A DNA stretch of 64,000 nucleotides from Prorocentrum cordatum. Taxonomy: Eukaryota; Sar; Dinophyceae; Prorocentrales; Prorocentraceae. Numbering within the stretch: the stretch's first letter is position 1; the number at the start of each line of letters is the position of its first letter. The translations under genes were made by a program, and so were the position numbers. This document shows, in pieces, positions 22,801 to 33,600 of this stretch. The notes under the pieces are model-generated. The model saw nothing but the letters and a program-made list of their open reading frames with translations, did no database searches and was not told the DNA's origin. Location of the stretch: the NCBI GenBank assembly GCA_963575745.1, contig CAUYUJ010019898.1:80678-144677 (forward strand), in the 5' to 3' direction.

Positions 22801-23808
22801 GTGACTTTGCGGAGGAGGGCCACGAGGACCCACTGGAGCTGCCCAGGAAGCTCCCCCAGCACCTCAGAGACGTAGATGAGTTTGGCGAAGGCCTCTAGGG
22901 CCTCGTCCGTTAACATACTGAGATGCCTCATGTGGAACCCGTCGAGAGAGACGGCGGAGGACTTGGGGTAACTCTTGGAGAGGTCCCTGAGAGCTTCCAC
23001 TGAGGGGATCCCGATGGGCTCGTGGAGGACGTTGTCCCTGTGGAGGGGCTCGGCCGAGGGCTCCCAGAATTTCCCGAACTTGGCCTGGTAGGTGTCCAGG
23101 GTACTCTGAATGGAGGCGGTGAGCTTACCCTCAATGACCACAGTGTCGGGCTCCCATTTGGTGCGCTCCTTAATGAACTTGTGTGCAGCCTTGGCCCCTT
23201 TGTCGAGGGCCTTGTCGACCCAATCCTTCCAGGAGCTGGCGTTAGCTGACCGCACATCTGAAATGAGCTTCTTTGCGCATGCGTCAGCTCTGGCCTTGAA
23301 CGAGAGCAGCTGCGCGACTGTGGCAGCTATCTTGCTGCAACAAAAAGCTTCAGCCTCGAAGTCTGCGTGCAAGGCCGTGATAAACTGCTGGATATCTCTC
23401 AGGAGCACGCGCGTGCACTCGTTCTGCATCACGTGCTGTGGCCTGGCGCGCAAAACTCTGGAAATAAGCTCGAAAACTGCTGGCCTAGATGCTCTGCCTA
23501 TAACCTTCCCAGCATACCTTTCCTCCTCATCTTCCAAAAAGCAGGCGAGGCGGTGCATGCGTGTGGCGATCCAGCTCGGCGCCGTAGGGAGGAGGCCGTA
23601 CTGCTTGTGAGCTCTATCCTTCTTTGTTATGGATCTGAGTGTTGGCTGTGGGGCTCTTGCTCTCAAGCCAGTAGACTTGCGCTCACGAGTCCTTGTGTTG
23701 GTCCGCTGCGCGAGCTCGAGCTCGGCGGCGTTGGCCCAGTGCGCGTAGGCCGAGGCGAAGTTGAGACGCAACACAACCTTGTGACGGTTACCTAAAGCGG
23801 AGATAAGC
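19812..23808 (-). CDS. LINE B reverse transcriptase and RNase H region
   Basis: The frame reads from about 23808 to the stop at 19812 (about 1,330 codons). The N-terminal linker leads into the RT fingers and palm. Motif A is LWDMEAFFERF at about 22570-22600, and the catalytic loop is FYLDDLTI at about 22305-22330, so both metal-binding Asp of YxDD are present. An RNase H domain follows, with TGTDGSCT (about 20990), AGEHMGFLVLQEAL (about 20850), WVDCKAVLD (about 20790) and TAADKMAKAA (about 20600). The C-terminus has Cys pairs (CRACF, CLVCG) typical of dinoflagellate LINEs. The first apparent start is a GTG at 23774. The coding sense clearly continues upstream through a short A-run, where a one-base loss separates it from the endonuclease frame. 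Confidence 0.92.
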
Positions 23809-24800
23809 TTTTGATATGATCTAGAACTTTATCCCTAGAGACGGTGCTGTGATGCACTATATCCTCACCCTCCTCATCCTGGTCGAATGAGGAGGGGAGG
23901 GGGGGTATGGTAGGGAATTGAAGGACCTTGACCTCTCCAAAATCTGGTGGCAGATCCAGCATAACGGGGAAGTGCGGCCTAGCATCCCAGTCGAAATCGA
24001 CGTCGATGCCCCGCACTGCGTTGGCGAGCTGCTGCTCGACAATGAACATGTCTATAACGGAACTGCTGGCCGTGCAGGTGCCCATCGTGCATACTGGCGC
24101 GAAGAGCTGACCCTTGATATAATTGCAGAACTCCGAATGCTCAAGCTGGTCTTGAGTGACATTGAAGTCTCCTGCTATGATGTACTGCAGCCCTGAAACC
24201 TTAACCAGGTCGGCTACGGCCTCGAGGATGGCGAGATTGTCAGGCGAGAGGCCCTGACTCACGTGCCCATACAGAGATAGACAGAGGATGCCCGAGGTCT
24301 GGGGGAACTCCACAACGACTCCCAAGACGCGTTGTGGCACCAAAATGCCTCCAGGGGGCCCAACGGGTTCCTCGAGAGTGTAGCACCCAAGATCTTCGGC
24401 CACGAAGATGGCGACCCCAGCTGACGAGCCTATATCCCCTAAACCATTCGTCGAGGGGGAAAAAGCGGCAGTGGCAACCGACGGGGCCCAAAAACTCTTC
24501 CAGCCGTGCCTAGAGGCCCAGTCGGAGGCCTCGGCAATGCTTAAATCAGAGACTAGGTGCACCTCCTGAGCAAACAAAACTTTGGTGGGTCCCCACGCAA
24601 GCTCGAGGAGGCGCTTCTTGATGGAGCCCCAAGAGGACCCATTGAAAGTCTCAAAACGGGTGCACTGAGGAGAGGAGGGAGGAGAAGAAAAGTTGGCCTT
24701 CCCAGCGCTGGCACACGCTGGTGAGGCCGTCGGCTCAGATGACTGGCAGTCACGACTCTCCGTCGAAGCTGTCGTCGCTGTCGGCGCGCTGCCGTTACCC
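23792..24800 (-). CDS. LINE B APE-type endonuclease domain
   Basis: In a frame offset from the flanking segments, this encodes an exonuclease-endonuclease-phosphatase fold. Motifs in order are TFNGSSWGSIKKRLLEL, LFAQEVHLVS (metal-binding Glu, about 24560), SLYGHVSQ, AGDFNVTQDQ (about 24160), SSVIDMFIV (about 24050) and the terminal DARPHFPVML (about 23965, catalytic Asp-His region). The enzyme would nick target DNA to prime reverse transcription. There is no ATG before the domain in this frame, so it must be reached by frameshifting from the ORF1 frame, or the offset is a mutation or sequencing error. The stop at 23792 follows an AAAA run, where a one-base shift restores the RT frame. Confidence 0.9.
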
Positions 24801-25958
24801 GTACGGGCGGTGGGCCCGACGGCTGCCAGTCCCCTTGCTCGATGGTGCGCCCAGCTGCCGCGCGGCCGCGGCCTGCTGGTCCTGGTATGCAGCTCTGGCC
24901 TTCTGGATGGCTTCGAGCTCCTTCTTCGGCACGTGCTTGGCAAGGGACTCCATCTCAGCTTTGAAGAACTCGGAATCGAAAATCGGTGCGTCCGTGGTCG
25001 ATGGCGCTGGCGAGGGCGGTGGCGCCGCCTTCTCGGGCAATGTCCCCACCATGCTGGCCATGTCATTGATGAATTGGAGGATGTCTGCATTGTCTGCGAA
25101 CTTCTTCTTGGCCTCCTCGATCTTGGCCTTGGACGTCTTGGTGAACTCAGCGAGCGATTCAGGAACCTCGTCTGGTGCCGTGTCAGCCCAGACAGACTTG
25201 GCGTCCTGCTCCTCGCGCTGCTGGTCGTCCATGGCCTGCTCGAGACGTGTCTTCTGCTCGTCCATGGACTGGATGTTGGCGTCGAGCTGCTGCTGCAGCT
25301 CCTGCTGGGTCTTCTCCAGCTCTGAGATCTGGTTCTTGATCTTCTCGACCTTCTCGGCGGCTCGCTGCACACGTGTGTGGCAGCGCGCCATGCGCTGCGC
25401 TGGCGGCAGGCTAGCAGCCTGCGCTGCGCGCGCCTCCACCAGGTCGGCTCTGGCCTGCTGCAGCTTGGCGGCCACGTCGGGCATGACGCTGGCGTCCAGC
25501 TGCTGGTAGGTGCTGACGAGAAGCTCGAGTTGCTCGATCTTCTTGTCCCTGTCGTTGGTGTCGGCCACCTCGGACGCGGGCGCGGCTGCGTCCTTGCCCT
25601 TGCCCGTGCCACGCGAGCCCTTCCCGCGGCCGGGCGCGGCGCCTGCGGGGGGGCTGCCAGCTGCTGGCGGCAGGGGGGCGCCAGCGGCCGCTGCCAGGGT
25701 GGAGACGCGCTTGGCGATGGCGTCGAGCTGCTGCTTGGAGAGCCCAGCAGCACCACCTGCGCTGCCCGCACCCTTGCCGCCGCCTGCGTTCTTGCCAACG
25801 CCCTTGCGGCGACTGGCTCCACGCTGCGGCTGATCACCCTTGTAGTAGTAAAGCCCGCAAATGTGACACCACAGCTTGCCGCTAGCCAAAGGAGTCCAAG
25901 AGCGCGGGCCACACTTCTTACACTGAACCCATGCAGCTGGCCCTGCGGCCTTCGCCAT
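24795..25958 (-). CDS. LINE B ORF1-like protein (zinc finger, coiled coil)
   Basis: ATG at 25958, stop at 24795, 387 codons. Residues about 8-35 form a zinc-binding motif (CKKCG and, 14 residues later, CHICG). An Ala/Gly/Pro-rich linker follows. A long Glu/Gln/Lys-rich helical region at about residues 150-300 is predicted to form coiled coil. Proteins of this layout in LINEs bind the element RNA and form the ribonucleoprotein. The upstream in-frame sequence to 26162 lacks an ATG and crosses the leader, so the start at 25958 is preferred. The stop overlaps the endonuclease frame, which lies one base forward. Confidence 0.85.
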   Translation of the reverse strand: MAKAAGPAAWVQCKKCGPRSWTPLASGKLWCHICGLYYYKGDQPQRGASRRKGVGKNAGGGKGAGSAGGAAGLSKQQLDAIAKRVSTLAAAAGAPLPPAAGSPPAGAAPGRGKGSRGTGKGKDAAAPASEVADTNDRDKKIEQLELLVSTYQQLDASVMPDVAAKLQQARADLVEARAAQAASLPPAQRMARCHTRVQRAAEKVEKIKNQISELEKTQQELQQQLDANIQSMDEQKTRLEQAMDDQQREEQDAKSVWADTAPDEVPESLAEFTKTSKAKIEEAKKKFADNADILQFINDMASMVGTLPEKAAPPPSPAPSTTDAPIFDSEFFKAEMESLAKHVPKKELEAIQKARAAYQDQQAAAARQLGAPSSKGTGSRRAHRPYG

Positions 25959-26122
25959 TGCTGAGGACGTGCCGTGCTGGCCAACTGCTTTTGAGCGAGA
26001 ATGATGAGTACGCGAAGGCACCGTCCGGTGCACGAACAAAGACTCACAGGCTGACCCCAGGGACGCGGGCTGGGCCAGACCTGGAGCGTGCGTTGGCCCT
26101 GCGCCACCTCGAGAGATGGCAA

Positions 26123-26144
26123 CTTGAACCAAAATGGCTACGGA
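26123..26144 (-). other. Spliced leader at the 5' end of LINE B
   Basis: Read on the minus strand, these 22 bases match the dinoflagellate spliced leader (DCCGTAGCC..., ending TTTTGGTTCAAG) with a single C-to-T change at position 17. One extra base (G in sense) separates it from the 16-bp target duplication. The leader therefore marks the exact 5' end of the inserted cDNA. Confidence 0.95.
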
Positions 26145-26145
26145 C

Positions 26146-26161
26146 GCCCTGAAGCTGGCCA
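26146..26161 (+). repeat. LINE B target-site duplication, right copy
   Basis: Identical to 19619-19634. On the plus strand it restores the LINE A endonuclease frame, which resumes immediately as HTWTSSYGTQARIDF. Confidence 0.95.
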
Positions 26162-28583
26162 CACGTGGACGTCGTCATATGGCACGCAGGCTCGTATCGA
26201 CTTCATCTTTGTCCCTGTCGAACACTTCGACGACATCGATTACTGCCGGCCTAACTACACCATCGACTTGACCTTGACCTCGTGGGCGGACCACAACGTG
26301 GTAGAGCTGGCGACTACTGTGCGAGCGACCTCGTCTGGGTTACAGTCTGCTGCCCCCTTCCGCCTCAACAAGCTGAACCTCTCCCAGCAGCACCGCGTGG
26401 ACCGCTTCCAGCGGCTGATGTGGTCTTTCCCGCATGTGAACGACACCGTGCAAATTGACGACCACCTTGAGATGTTCAACGCATATGTGCGCTGGGCTGC
26501 TCGCTGTGCTTTTGGCGACCCAAAGAGGCAGCCTCGGAAGAAGTGGATCAGTGCTCAAGTTTTGAAACTACTTCAACATGTTGCTCCTCTGCGTCGAGCT
26601 CGTCATGCTTGCCTGGTGGAAGAACGCAGGGCCTTCCAGTGCATGTGCCTGGCTGCGTGGCGGTCGGTCGTCTGCCCTGGATTTCGAGCCCAGCACGGTC
26701 TGTTCAGAGAACGTTCCGGAGAGCGTCTTCCGGAACGTTCTGGTGCGCACTTTCTGGGCCCGCCTCGCAATTGGCACTACTACGGCGCCGCTGTGGATCA
26801 TGATCTGGTTGTACGTCGATATCGGTGGCAAGGAGCGCTGGCTCATGCCACGATCTTCCGTCTGCAGTATTGTGTGAAGCCGGTATTGGAACGAGATCGT
26901 GCAGCTTTCCTGGACTCCATGGCGATGGCTGCGTCAACCCCCCTTGGGGAACACGATCCTCGTCAGGCACATGCGGTTGTCCGAGCCCTGAGTGGCAGTA
27001 ACCATCGAGTGACTCCGTGCATGTTCCTCAAGGATGGCACAGTTGTATCGGACCCCCCAGCTGCACGCGGCGATGGCTTGAACACTTCTCGGAGGTCCCA
27101 GGCGGTGTGCCAACTGAGGATGCTGCCCTTCGTGAACCTGCCCGCCCGCCTCGTCAAGCCCCCTCGGGGCTGGACGTAGGCCCCGAGGCGACGCGCCTAG
27201 CGTTCAAGGCGCTGGGCTGGAACAAGGGCGTGGGCTACGACCTGATCCCTGCCGAGCTCTTGCAGGTTGGAGGCGATGCGCTGGCGTGTAAGTTTGCGAC
27301 GGTCAACCTACGTATTCTCGGCAATGGATCCTTGCCCAAACAGTGGCGCGGAGGCCGATTGCAAGAGGTATACAAGAACAAAGGTGATCCCCGAGACCCA
27401 GACTGCAGTCGTGGCACCCTCTTGGCAGACCACCCAGGCAAAGCCTTGGCTGGAATGTTGAAGGCGCACCTGGACCCCACGTACGTCGACCGCATGCCGC
27501 TGACACAGTTCGGAGCAGTGCCCAAACGTGGTACCGATGCGGCGACGCTGCTGATTCGTGCTGCCCTGGAGGCCGCTCATCTGAAAAAACCTTTCGGTGA
27601 TAGTCTTGTTCGTTGACCTTGTCAAGGCATTCGATCGGGTGATTCGAGAACTGGTCTTTGGCTGGGGCCCCGATCCACCTGCTGATCATGCTGCGCAGGT
27701 TGCACACCTGAAGGCCTTGGGTGTAGCTGACGCCGCGGTGGACTGGATCCTCCGCTACCTGCGTGAGCGGGGCCACCTCTTTGCCCAGTGGCAGGTCGAC
27801 CCAGGAGTGGCCGACCTGTGCAAGTCCCTGCACGCCGGCGCTTGGTTCGGGATGTCGGGGGTTGAGTCTCGTGTCGTGAATCGTACGGGCGGGCGGCAAG
27901 GATGTAAGCTAGGAGCTTTAACATTTAATGCTGTGTACTCGATTGCGCTTGACCTGGTGTCGTGGACGTTAGAGCGGGCTGATATCACGCTTCGTCTCCC
28001 TGTGCCAGAGTCTCCCCTTTTGGGCTCCTCCAGAGGTCTCGAGGTATGAGCCCGGACTCACCTCTGTAGTTGACGCTGCGTTTGTAGACGACGAGTGTTT
28101 CGTGTTGATGACTGCGTCCGGGGCTCTCCTGGACAAAGCTATTGACGCTTTGCTGGGCCAGCCTTTCGGGGTCTTTGAAAACCCTCCACCTCTCGAAAAA
28201 CTGTAAGTTTGGAAAAACAGAGGCTCTTTTAAGACATCGTGGATACCAGTCTGCGCAGCTGCGCGAGGCCCGTCGGTGTCCCGACGGAAAGTTGCGTCTC
28301 CAGGTCCCTGGTCGCCCAGGATTTGCGATCGACGTAGTAGATAGCTACGTACGCTTAGGCACGCATGCTTGTGTCGACGGCTCGTGCTTTAAGAACGCTT
28401 CCCATCGGCGCTCGAGTGCGATGGCCGCGTATGCTCCCTTGTCGTCTAAGATCTTTGGGGCCGAGAGCGTGCCTATACCAGACAAGCTCTGTTTCATGAC
28501 CACCCTTGTCATGTCGAGGCTGCTTGTTTCGGTGCTTGTAACTGTGCCGGCACCGAACGCTATAAAAAAATGAATGGAATGTA
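26146..28583 (+). pseudogene. LINE A endonuclease C-terminus and reverse transcriptase
   Basis: The endonuclease ends with ARIDFIFVPVEHFDD and the catalytic Asp-His of WADHNVV (26290). After a spacer, RT sequence follows in shifting frames. One segment has KGVGYDLIPAELLQ and GTDAATLLIRAALEAA (27220-27590). Motif A is FVDLVKAFDRV (27605-27640), motif B is GGRQGCKLG (27888-27915), and the catalytic loop FVDDECFVL lies at about 28078-28105. At least four frame changes are needed. The segment ends in an A7 run at 28564-28570, where one base appears lost, just before the copia insertion. The downstream remainder is at 36911-37697. Confidence 0.85.
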
Positions 28584-28588
28584 CATGC
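28584..28588 (+). repeat. Copia target-site duplication, left copy
   Basis: CATGC directly before the TG of the left LTR. It recurs at 36911-36915 directly after the CA of the right LTR. Five bases is the usual duplication for this class of integrase. Confidence 0.9.
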
Positions 28589-28754
28589 TGTAAATGATGC
28601 GTTTTACCTGCAGCGAGGGCTTAACAAAGCCGTGATGCCAAAGGCTGATAGGTGCACCTGAACGCACAGACAATTTGGGAAGAAACGCCATCGGCATGCG
28701 AGCGCATACACACGTGCACAATATACGCATGTCAACTAAGTTCGCGCATTCACA
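28589..28754 (-). repeat. Copia 3' LTR (166 bp)
   Basis: Starts TGTAAATGATGC and ends ATTCACA, so it has TG...CA termini. It is 166 bp, the same length as the copy at 36745-36910, and differs from it at about 7 positions (about 96% identity). The element is on the minus strand, so this is the 3' LTR. No clear polypurine tract lies beside it at 28755-28780. Confidence 0.93.
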
Positions 28755-28831
28755 CTGATCTTAAAAACTTGTTCCCGAAATTGGCTGAAGCACGATAGCA
28801 CGGATTATATGATTATTTGACTACCTACCAG

Positions 28832-28979
28832 ACCACCCCAACCCAACCCGAAGACCCGAATTTGACTCGAATTTCGGGTTGGGGGGGGTACGGATTCCAT
28901 GTGTTTTCTCAACGTTCTCCGACCCCCCCCCACTGGAAATCGAGGATAAATTGAGGCCTTCGGGTTGGGTTGGGGTGGT
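28832..28979. repeat. 22-bp perfect inverted repeat with G/C-rich loop
   Basis: The 22-nt arm at 28832-28853 (ACCACCCCAACCCAACCCGA...) is the exact reverse complement of 28958-28979. The loop contains a second, smaller inverted pair (ACCCGAATT / AATTTCGGGT) and G/C homopolymer runs. It lies between the end of pol and the 3' LTR of the copia element, in its 3' untranslated region. Confidence 0.85.
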
Positions 28980-29070
28980 TTGGTGGGTGGTGATTATTGT
29001 CGCCGTCAGGCGTAAAATAAATACCACAAGATACGAAAGCTATGCAAATGTAAACGTGTTTGCTCGGCGT

Positions 29071-30606
29071 TCAGGCACAAAAAAAACACTGGCCCTCGTC
29101 CGGGCCTGGCAAATTCCTCGGGATGTGCAGCGAACCCGAGACTAAGCGACAGAACTGACCTGTCAAATCCATCGTCTTAGTGAGAACGTCGGCCAACATA
29201 TAAGCCGTGGGGACCCACCGCATCGGCACATCTGCCACGTTCATACTCTCGCGGGGGTCCACGGCAGCCTCCAGCTGCATGGCCTCATGCAGCCAAGCCA
29301 GATCCATGATCAGGCGCTTCTCCTGCGGGAGCTTACCGGCGTCCCGCTGGAGGGTGTCATACAGCGACTTGCAATCCGTCACACACGCGATCGGGAGCAT
29401 ACGAATGTTGGCTATCATCTCACGGTTGGTCACATCTAGGTCGGCATACATCATCTCGAGTATCACAGCGCGCACAAACTCTGCTGAGTCAAACGCCTCG
29501 GTACAACTCTGAGTCTCGGCAGCGAAGGTACTCCTAGCCACGCGCGGCAGCGCGTGGCTTCTCCAATCCACCAGGATCGCCTTTCCCGTGCGTCCTTCAG
29601 CAACTGCACGCTCGCACAGGTAGACCAGGTACCCCGCCTGCGAGTGGGCCTTCCCCCCTTGAGCGATCCGACGCAGGGCCTCATCCTCGGCGAGCGCGTT
29701 TCCCCATGCAGCGTCGTGGTAGACTATCAGGCACCACGGGGACTCCACGTCCAGCTTGGGGATGTGAAACTTCTCGCTGGCCGAGCTCTGCAGCACTCCG
29801 ATGGCCTTGTTGACGTCCAGCAGGTCTTGGATGCAGGGGGCATTCTGCTTGCGCTGGGCCATAGATACCGTGCACGACAGGTCCAGTCTCGTCTCTCGAG
29901 CTGGCCATCCCAAACTGCCGACTACACTGCGATTGTCCGCGATCTCGCGGGCATTACACTCCAGGCTCGGATCGCGCTTGCGGGCCTTGTCGATCTCGAT
30001 CGGCTCGAGCCTGCCCTCGACGAAGGTCGACTGGTCCAGCAGGAAACCTCCTTCTGGGTCCGCCTGCAGCAGCTTCCCGCAGAACACCACAGGCACGTGA
30101 CGCCACTCGCCGAAGTTGAAGAGACCTCGAACTCCCTGACGTAGGGCCTGCGACTTCGTGGCTACGAGGAGATCGTCAGCATGTACGCAGACCAAGATAC
30201 ACGGCCTGCCGTCCTCGTTGAAGCCGCGGAACACCGTCGGGTCGAGCCGGGACTGCATCATGAGGATGGGCTTGACATCCTCGTCGTTCAAGTCCGCCTC
30301 GACCAGGCCCCGACGCAGACGTCGCCACCACAGCCGCGGCGCATCCGCAAGCCCGAAGATGCCCTTCTTGACCTTCAGGAGGCACCGAGGGTCCATGTTC
30401 GGCAGGCCCTCCTTGGGCTGAGACATGTAGAGCTCCTCGGCGCGCCCGTGCTCCTCGCCCTGCATGAAGGCACACTCGACGTCGCCGGCCACGATATCGA
30501 AATCGTACGCCGCCGCCACTGCCAGGAAGGTGAGCACCGAATGCCTCGACACGGTCGGTGCGTCGGTCCTGAGCCATCGTGAGGTCCGCGTCGTTGTGGC
30601 CACCAC
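29071..30606 (-). pseudogene. Copia reverse transcriptase core and RNase H
   Basis: About 510 codons after a frame change from the integrase frame. The RT palm has DVECAFMQGE (about 30480), the copia-type KKGIFGLADAPRLWW, and a catalytic loop CVHADDLLVA (about 30175), with both Asp present. RNase H follows, with YHDAAWGN (about 29730), RSTFAAETQS (about 29530), CVTDCKSLYD (about 29375) and the terminal DVLTKTMDL. The frame stays open to the stop at 29071. The domains look catalytically complete, but they are disconnected from the upstream frame. Confidence 0.92.
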
Positions 30607-33600
30607 AGCACAGCCGAGCCTTCGGCTTGGGCGGCGCGTCCTTGACTCCAGCGTTCTTGTTCCGGTAGAGGAACCTCGACGTCAAGATGCGGCTCTGGTG
30701 GACTCGCTCACGACACTTCTGACTTTCCTCGACTGAGAGCGGCTCGACGGCGTCGTAATTCTCCCACTGCTTCCACTGCAACTCGGCCGCCTCGCGATAG
30801 AGGGGGCGGTCGCTGGCTGGAATCATGTCCCATGGCATCTCCTTTTCCAGCGCTCGACGTTGCAGCCTAGTCGTGTTCCAGCTCCGCTTCGCGATCAGGC
30901 CGAAACTGAAATTTGCGAAGTGAACGGGTTGTTCTGGATGATCGCCTGGGTGCTGAAGCGGTCCGACGGGGAACGGACGGAACACCTGGCTCTGCCGGGC
31001 TTGTAAAGCCGCCCGACGCTTCTTGAACTCCTCCTTCGCGTATGGAGCCCCTTGTTCGGGTAGAGCTGGCTGAGAGGGCGTCGCTGTCGACGCGGGAGGC
31101 TCCGCGCGGGTCGATGACGCGGGAACCGATGACGCCGCTGCCTCCTGCCGCTTGCGGGGCGGCTCGTCATCCCGGCGCTCGGCAGCGTCAGCCGGGCGCG
31201 TGTCCCTCTCGATCTCCTCGATCTCCAGCTCCAACTCTCTCGCTTGCTCCTCGAGGGTGTCCCCGAGGCCCTGGCCTTCTCTCCGCTGTAGAGGTTGGGC
31301 CTTCTCTTCCGCTTCACGCGGTCCCCGCCCTCGGTCGTCGTCGTACTCTGGCTGGTCCTCCTTCTCGACCTGGCGGATGAGTTCGTTCAGCTCCTCGATG
31401 TTGGGATCGTCGCCCTGACCGGGCCACCAGATCTCCTCATCCTCAGCGGGTCGGAGCTGCTCGTGAGAAACTTGCACTGCCCCAGCACCATGCGAGAGCC
31501 AAAAGTTGGACGCTCCCGCTGGGCCGATGACGACGGCTGGGCCTCGCCACTCGTGGAGCTTCGCCCCCTTGCGCAGCCGCCAGTAGAACGCCAGGTCCCC
31601 GTTCTGGTAGTTGATGCGTGCGACCCTCGGCTTCCGCAAGAGTGCTCGACGGAGCGCTTGACTATTCTGCAGCTCCACGAAGGCCGTCCGCGCAGCCGTG
31701 CGGATAGCCATCCTCCTGGCGAGCTCCGTGGACACGCGATGCATGCTGTGCTCTGCACTCTGGCCAGGCCGATCGATCAGGTCGGCAGACGTGGTAGGCG
31801 AGCATCCGTACACCCATTGCGACGGTGAAAAGCCGCAGACCCGACGCATGTCGCTCTTGGCCTGGCAGGTCTCCCAGACGGCGGTCACAAGGTCACCGCG
31901 GCTCGTGACTGACTTGTGCTCGACGACGCGGTTGACCATGAGCTTGAGCCAGCCGCCATGCCGCTCAATGCGGCCGTTCTGCCACTGCGCCTGGCCCGCC
32001 ACGGCCTTGACGCGGACCCCCATCATGTCCATGGCCTCCTGAAACTCGGTGTAGAACATGCCGCCTGGGTCGAGCCTGACCACGCTAGGCGGTCCAGCCG
32101 GCCACAGCTCTCGGCAGACCTTAGCCACGGTGGCTGGCTTCCTGTTCCTCAAGTAGCGTGCGACGTGGTACGTCGTGGAGGCCTCGACGAGCGACAGGAA
32201 CAGGTAGGGCTTCCCGCGCGCGTTCCGAAGGTAGAGACCGTCGACGCCCAGCTCGTCATTGAAGCCGCCGACGGGCGACAGGCGAGAGACTCGATGAGAT
32301 CCCGCAGCAGGCTTGGTCCTGTTGCACGCAGCACAGCGCAGGTGCTCGTCGCCGCGGACGAGGGCATCGTCCGCGCCTTTGAGCCTCAGTTTCCTGGCCA
32401 GGTCGTCGTTCGAGGGATGCCCGAGGTTCTGGTGAAGGCGTCGAAGGTGAGATCGAACCTCCAGCGGCAGAATGCCAGCCTTCTCCCCGAACGAGATCGC
32501 TCTGGAGCCCATGGGCTCCTCCTCGGGTGCCTCGTCGCCCTCGTCGTCGACGTCCGCCGCCATGGCCTGGTAGCTCTTGTTGCGCACCTCCTCGAACGCA
32601 TCGACGATGCGCCGACTGAAGTCCTTGGTGTAGACCTGGCTCCAGGAGATGCCCTTACTGCCATAGCCCTTCAGCTCCGCGTGGTCGTGGTCCTCTGTGC
32701 ACCGCAAGCCGCAGTGCTTCTCGGAAGGTGCGTGAGTCGCCAATATCCTCGTAGGCTTCTTGACTGCCTCCCCGGTCTGAGGGCAGGTGAGGCCGTGCGC
32801 GCGCGCATCAGTCTGGAACTCGACCACGCCTGGCAGTTGTCTGAGCCTCTTCCAAGGGCCCTCGTTCCAAGACTGCCCCAGCCACGGGCGCTCCAGCACA
32901 GCCATGCGCCCGCCCTCGTACTGCAGCCCGAAGAGCTTCTCGACTAACTTCAGCGTCGGCAGCTCCTTCACCCGCGCCCGCCGCAGGCGCTGCTTGTCCC
33001 CCTTGAACACGAGGTCCTGCATGTGGCTCCAAATCCTGCATGTCTGCTCGAGCACCAGGCAGTCTGGCTTCTCGCGATCCACGAAGTCGATCAGCAGCTG
33101 CTGAACATTCGGCTTCTTGAGATCGTCACCGCGCTCGATGTCCCAGGGCTGGCCGACACGAAAACCTCGACGGGCGGCCTCGCGCGACGCCGCGGCCTTG
33201 CCACCCCAGATCTTGGCGCCGTCCTCGTCGACCGCGACGCGGACCTCCTCGGCGGCGGGCTCCCCCGCGACCTTGGCGAAGCTGGCAAGGTTGAGGCCAG
33301 CCGACTCGCCGATGGTCGCCGCGAGGCACATAGCTGGCAGCGCCCACGAAGTCAGAGCGCCACGAAGCCCGCTAATCACGCGCTTCTTCATCCCGCGGCG
33401 CAGGGGCCGCTTCACCTGACCAGTTGGGAACCGAGATCGAGGTGGTTCATCAGCTCCTTGTCCTGGTCGGTCTCGGCCGCGCTCGACTCGGTCTCCGCCT
33501 CGCTCAGCTCGGACTCGTCGCTCTCCTCGTCGACCCTCGCGAGGTCCTGGCCCGGGTCCCAGTCCACCTCCGCCGCCGGGACTGGCGTCGTCACTGCTGT

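Larger units (their letters stand above)
19635..26145 (-). mobile_element. LINE B, full-length non-LTR retrotransposon inserted in LINE A
   Basis: A 6,511-bp minus-strand insertion bounded by identical 16-bp duplications. Its 5' end at 26145 is one base followed by the spliced leader, and its 3' end is an A8 tail. It encodes an ORF1-like protein with a zinc finger, an APE-type endonuclease, a reverse transcriptase and an RNase H. Only two single-nucleotide frame offsets (+1, then -1) interrupt an otherwise continuous frame of about 2,000 codons. This makes it younger and better preserved than its host LINE A. The exact end-to-end structure indicates insertion of cDNA from a mature, trans-spliced and polyadenylated transcript by target-primed reverse transcription. 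Confidence 0.93.

Noticed and set aside
28589-28754. 28.6 kb and 36.8 kb direct repeats as a simple segmental duplication
   Set aside because: Equal 166-bp length, TG...CA ends, 5-bp target duplication and copia genes between them identify them as LTRs.
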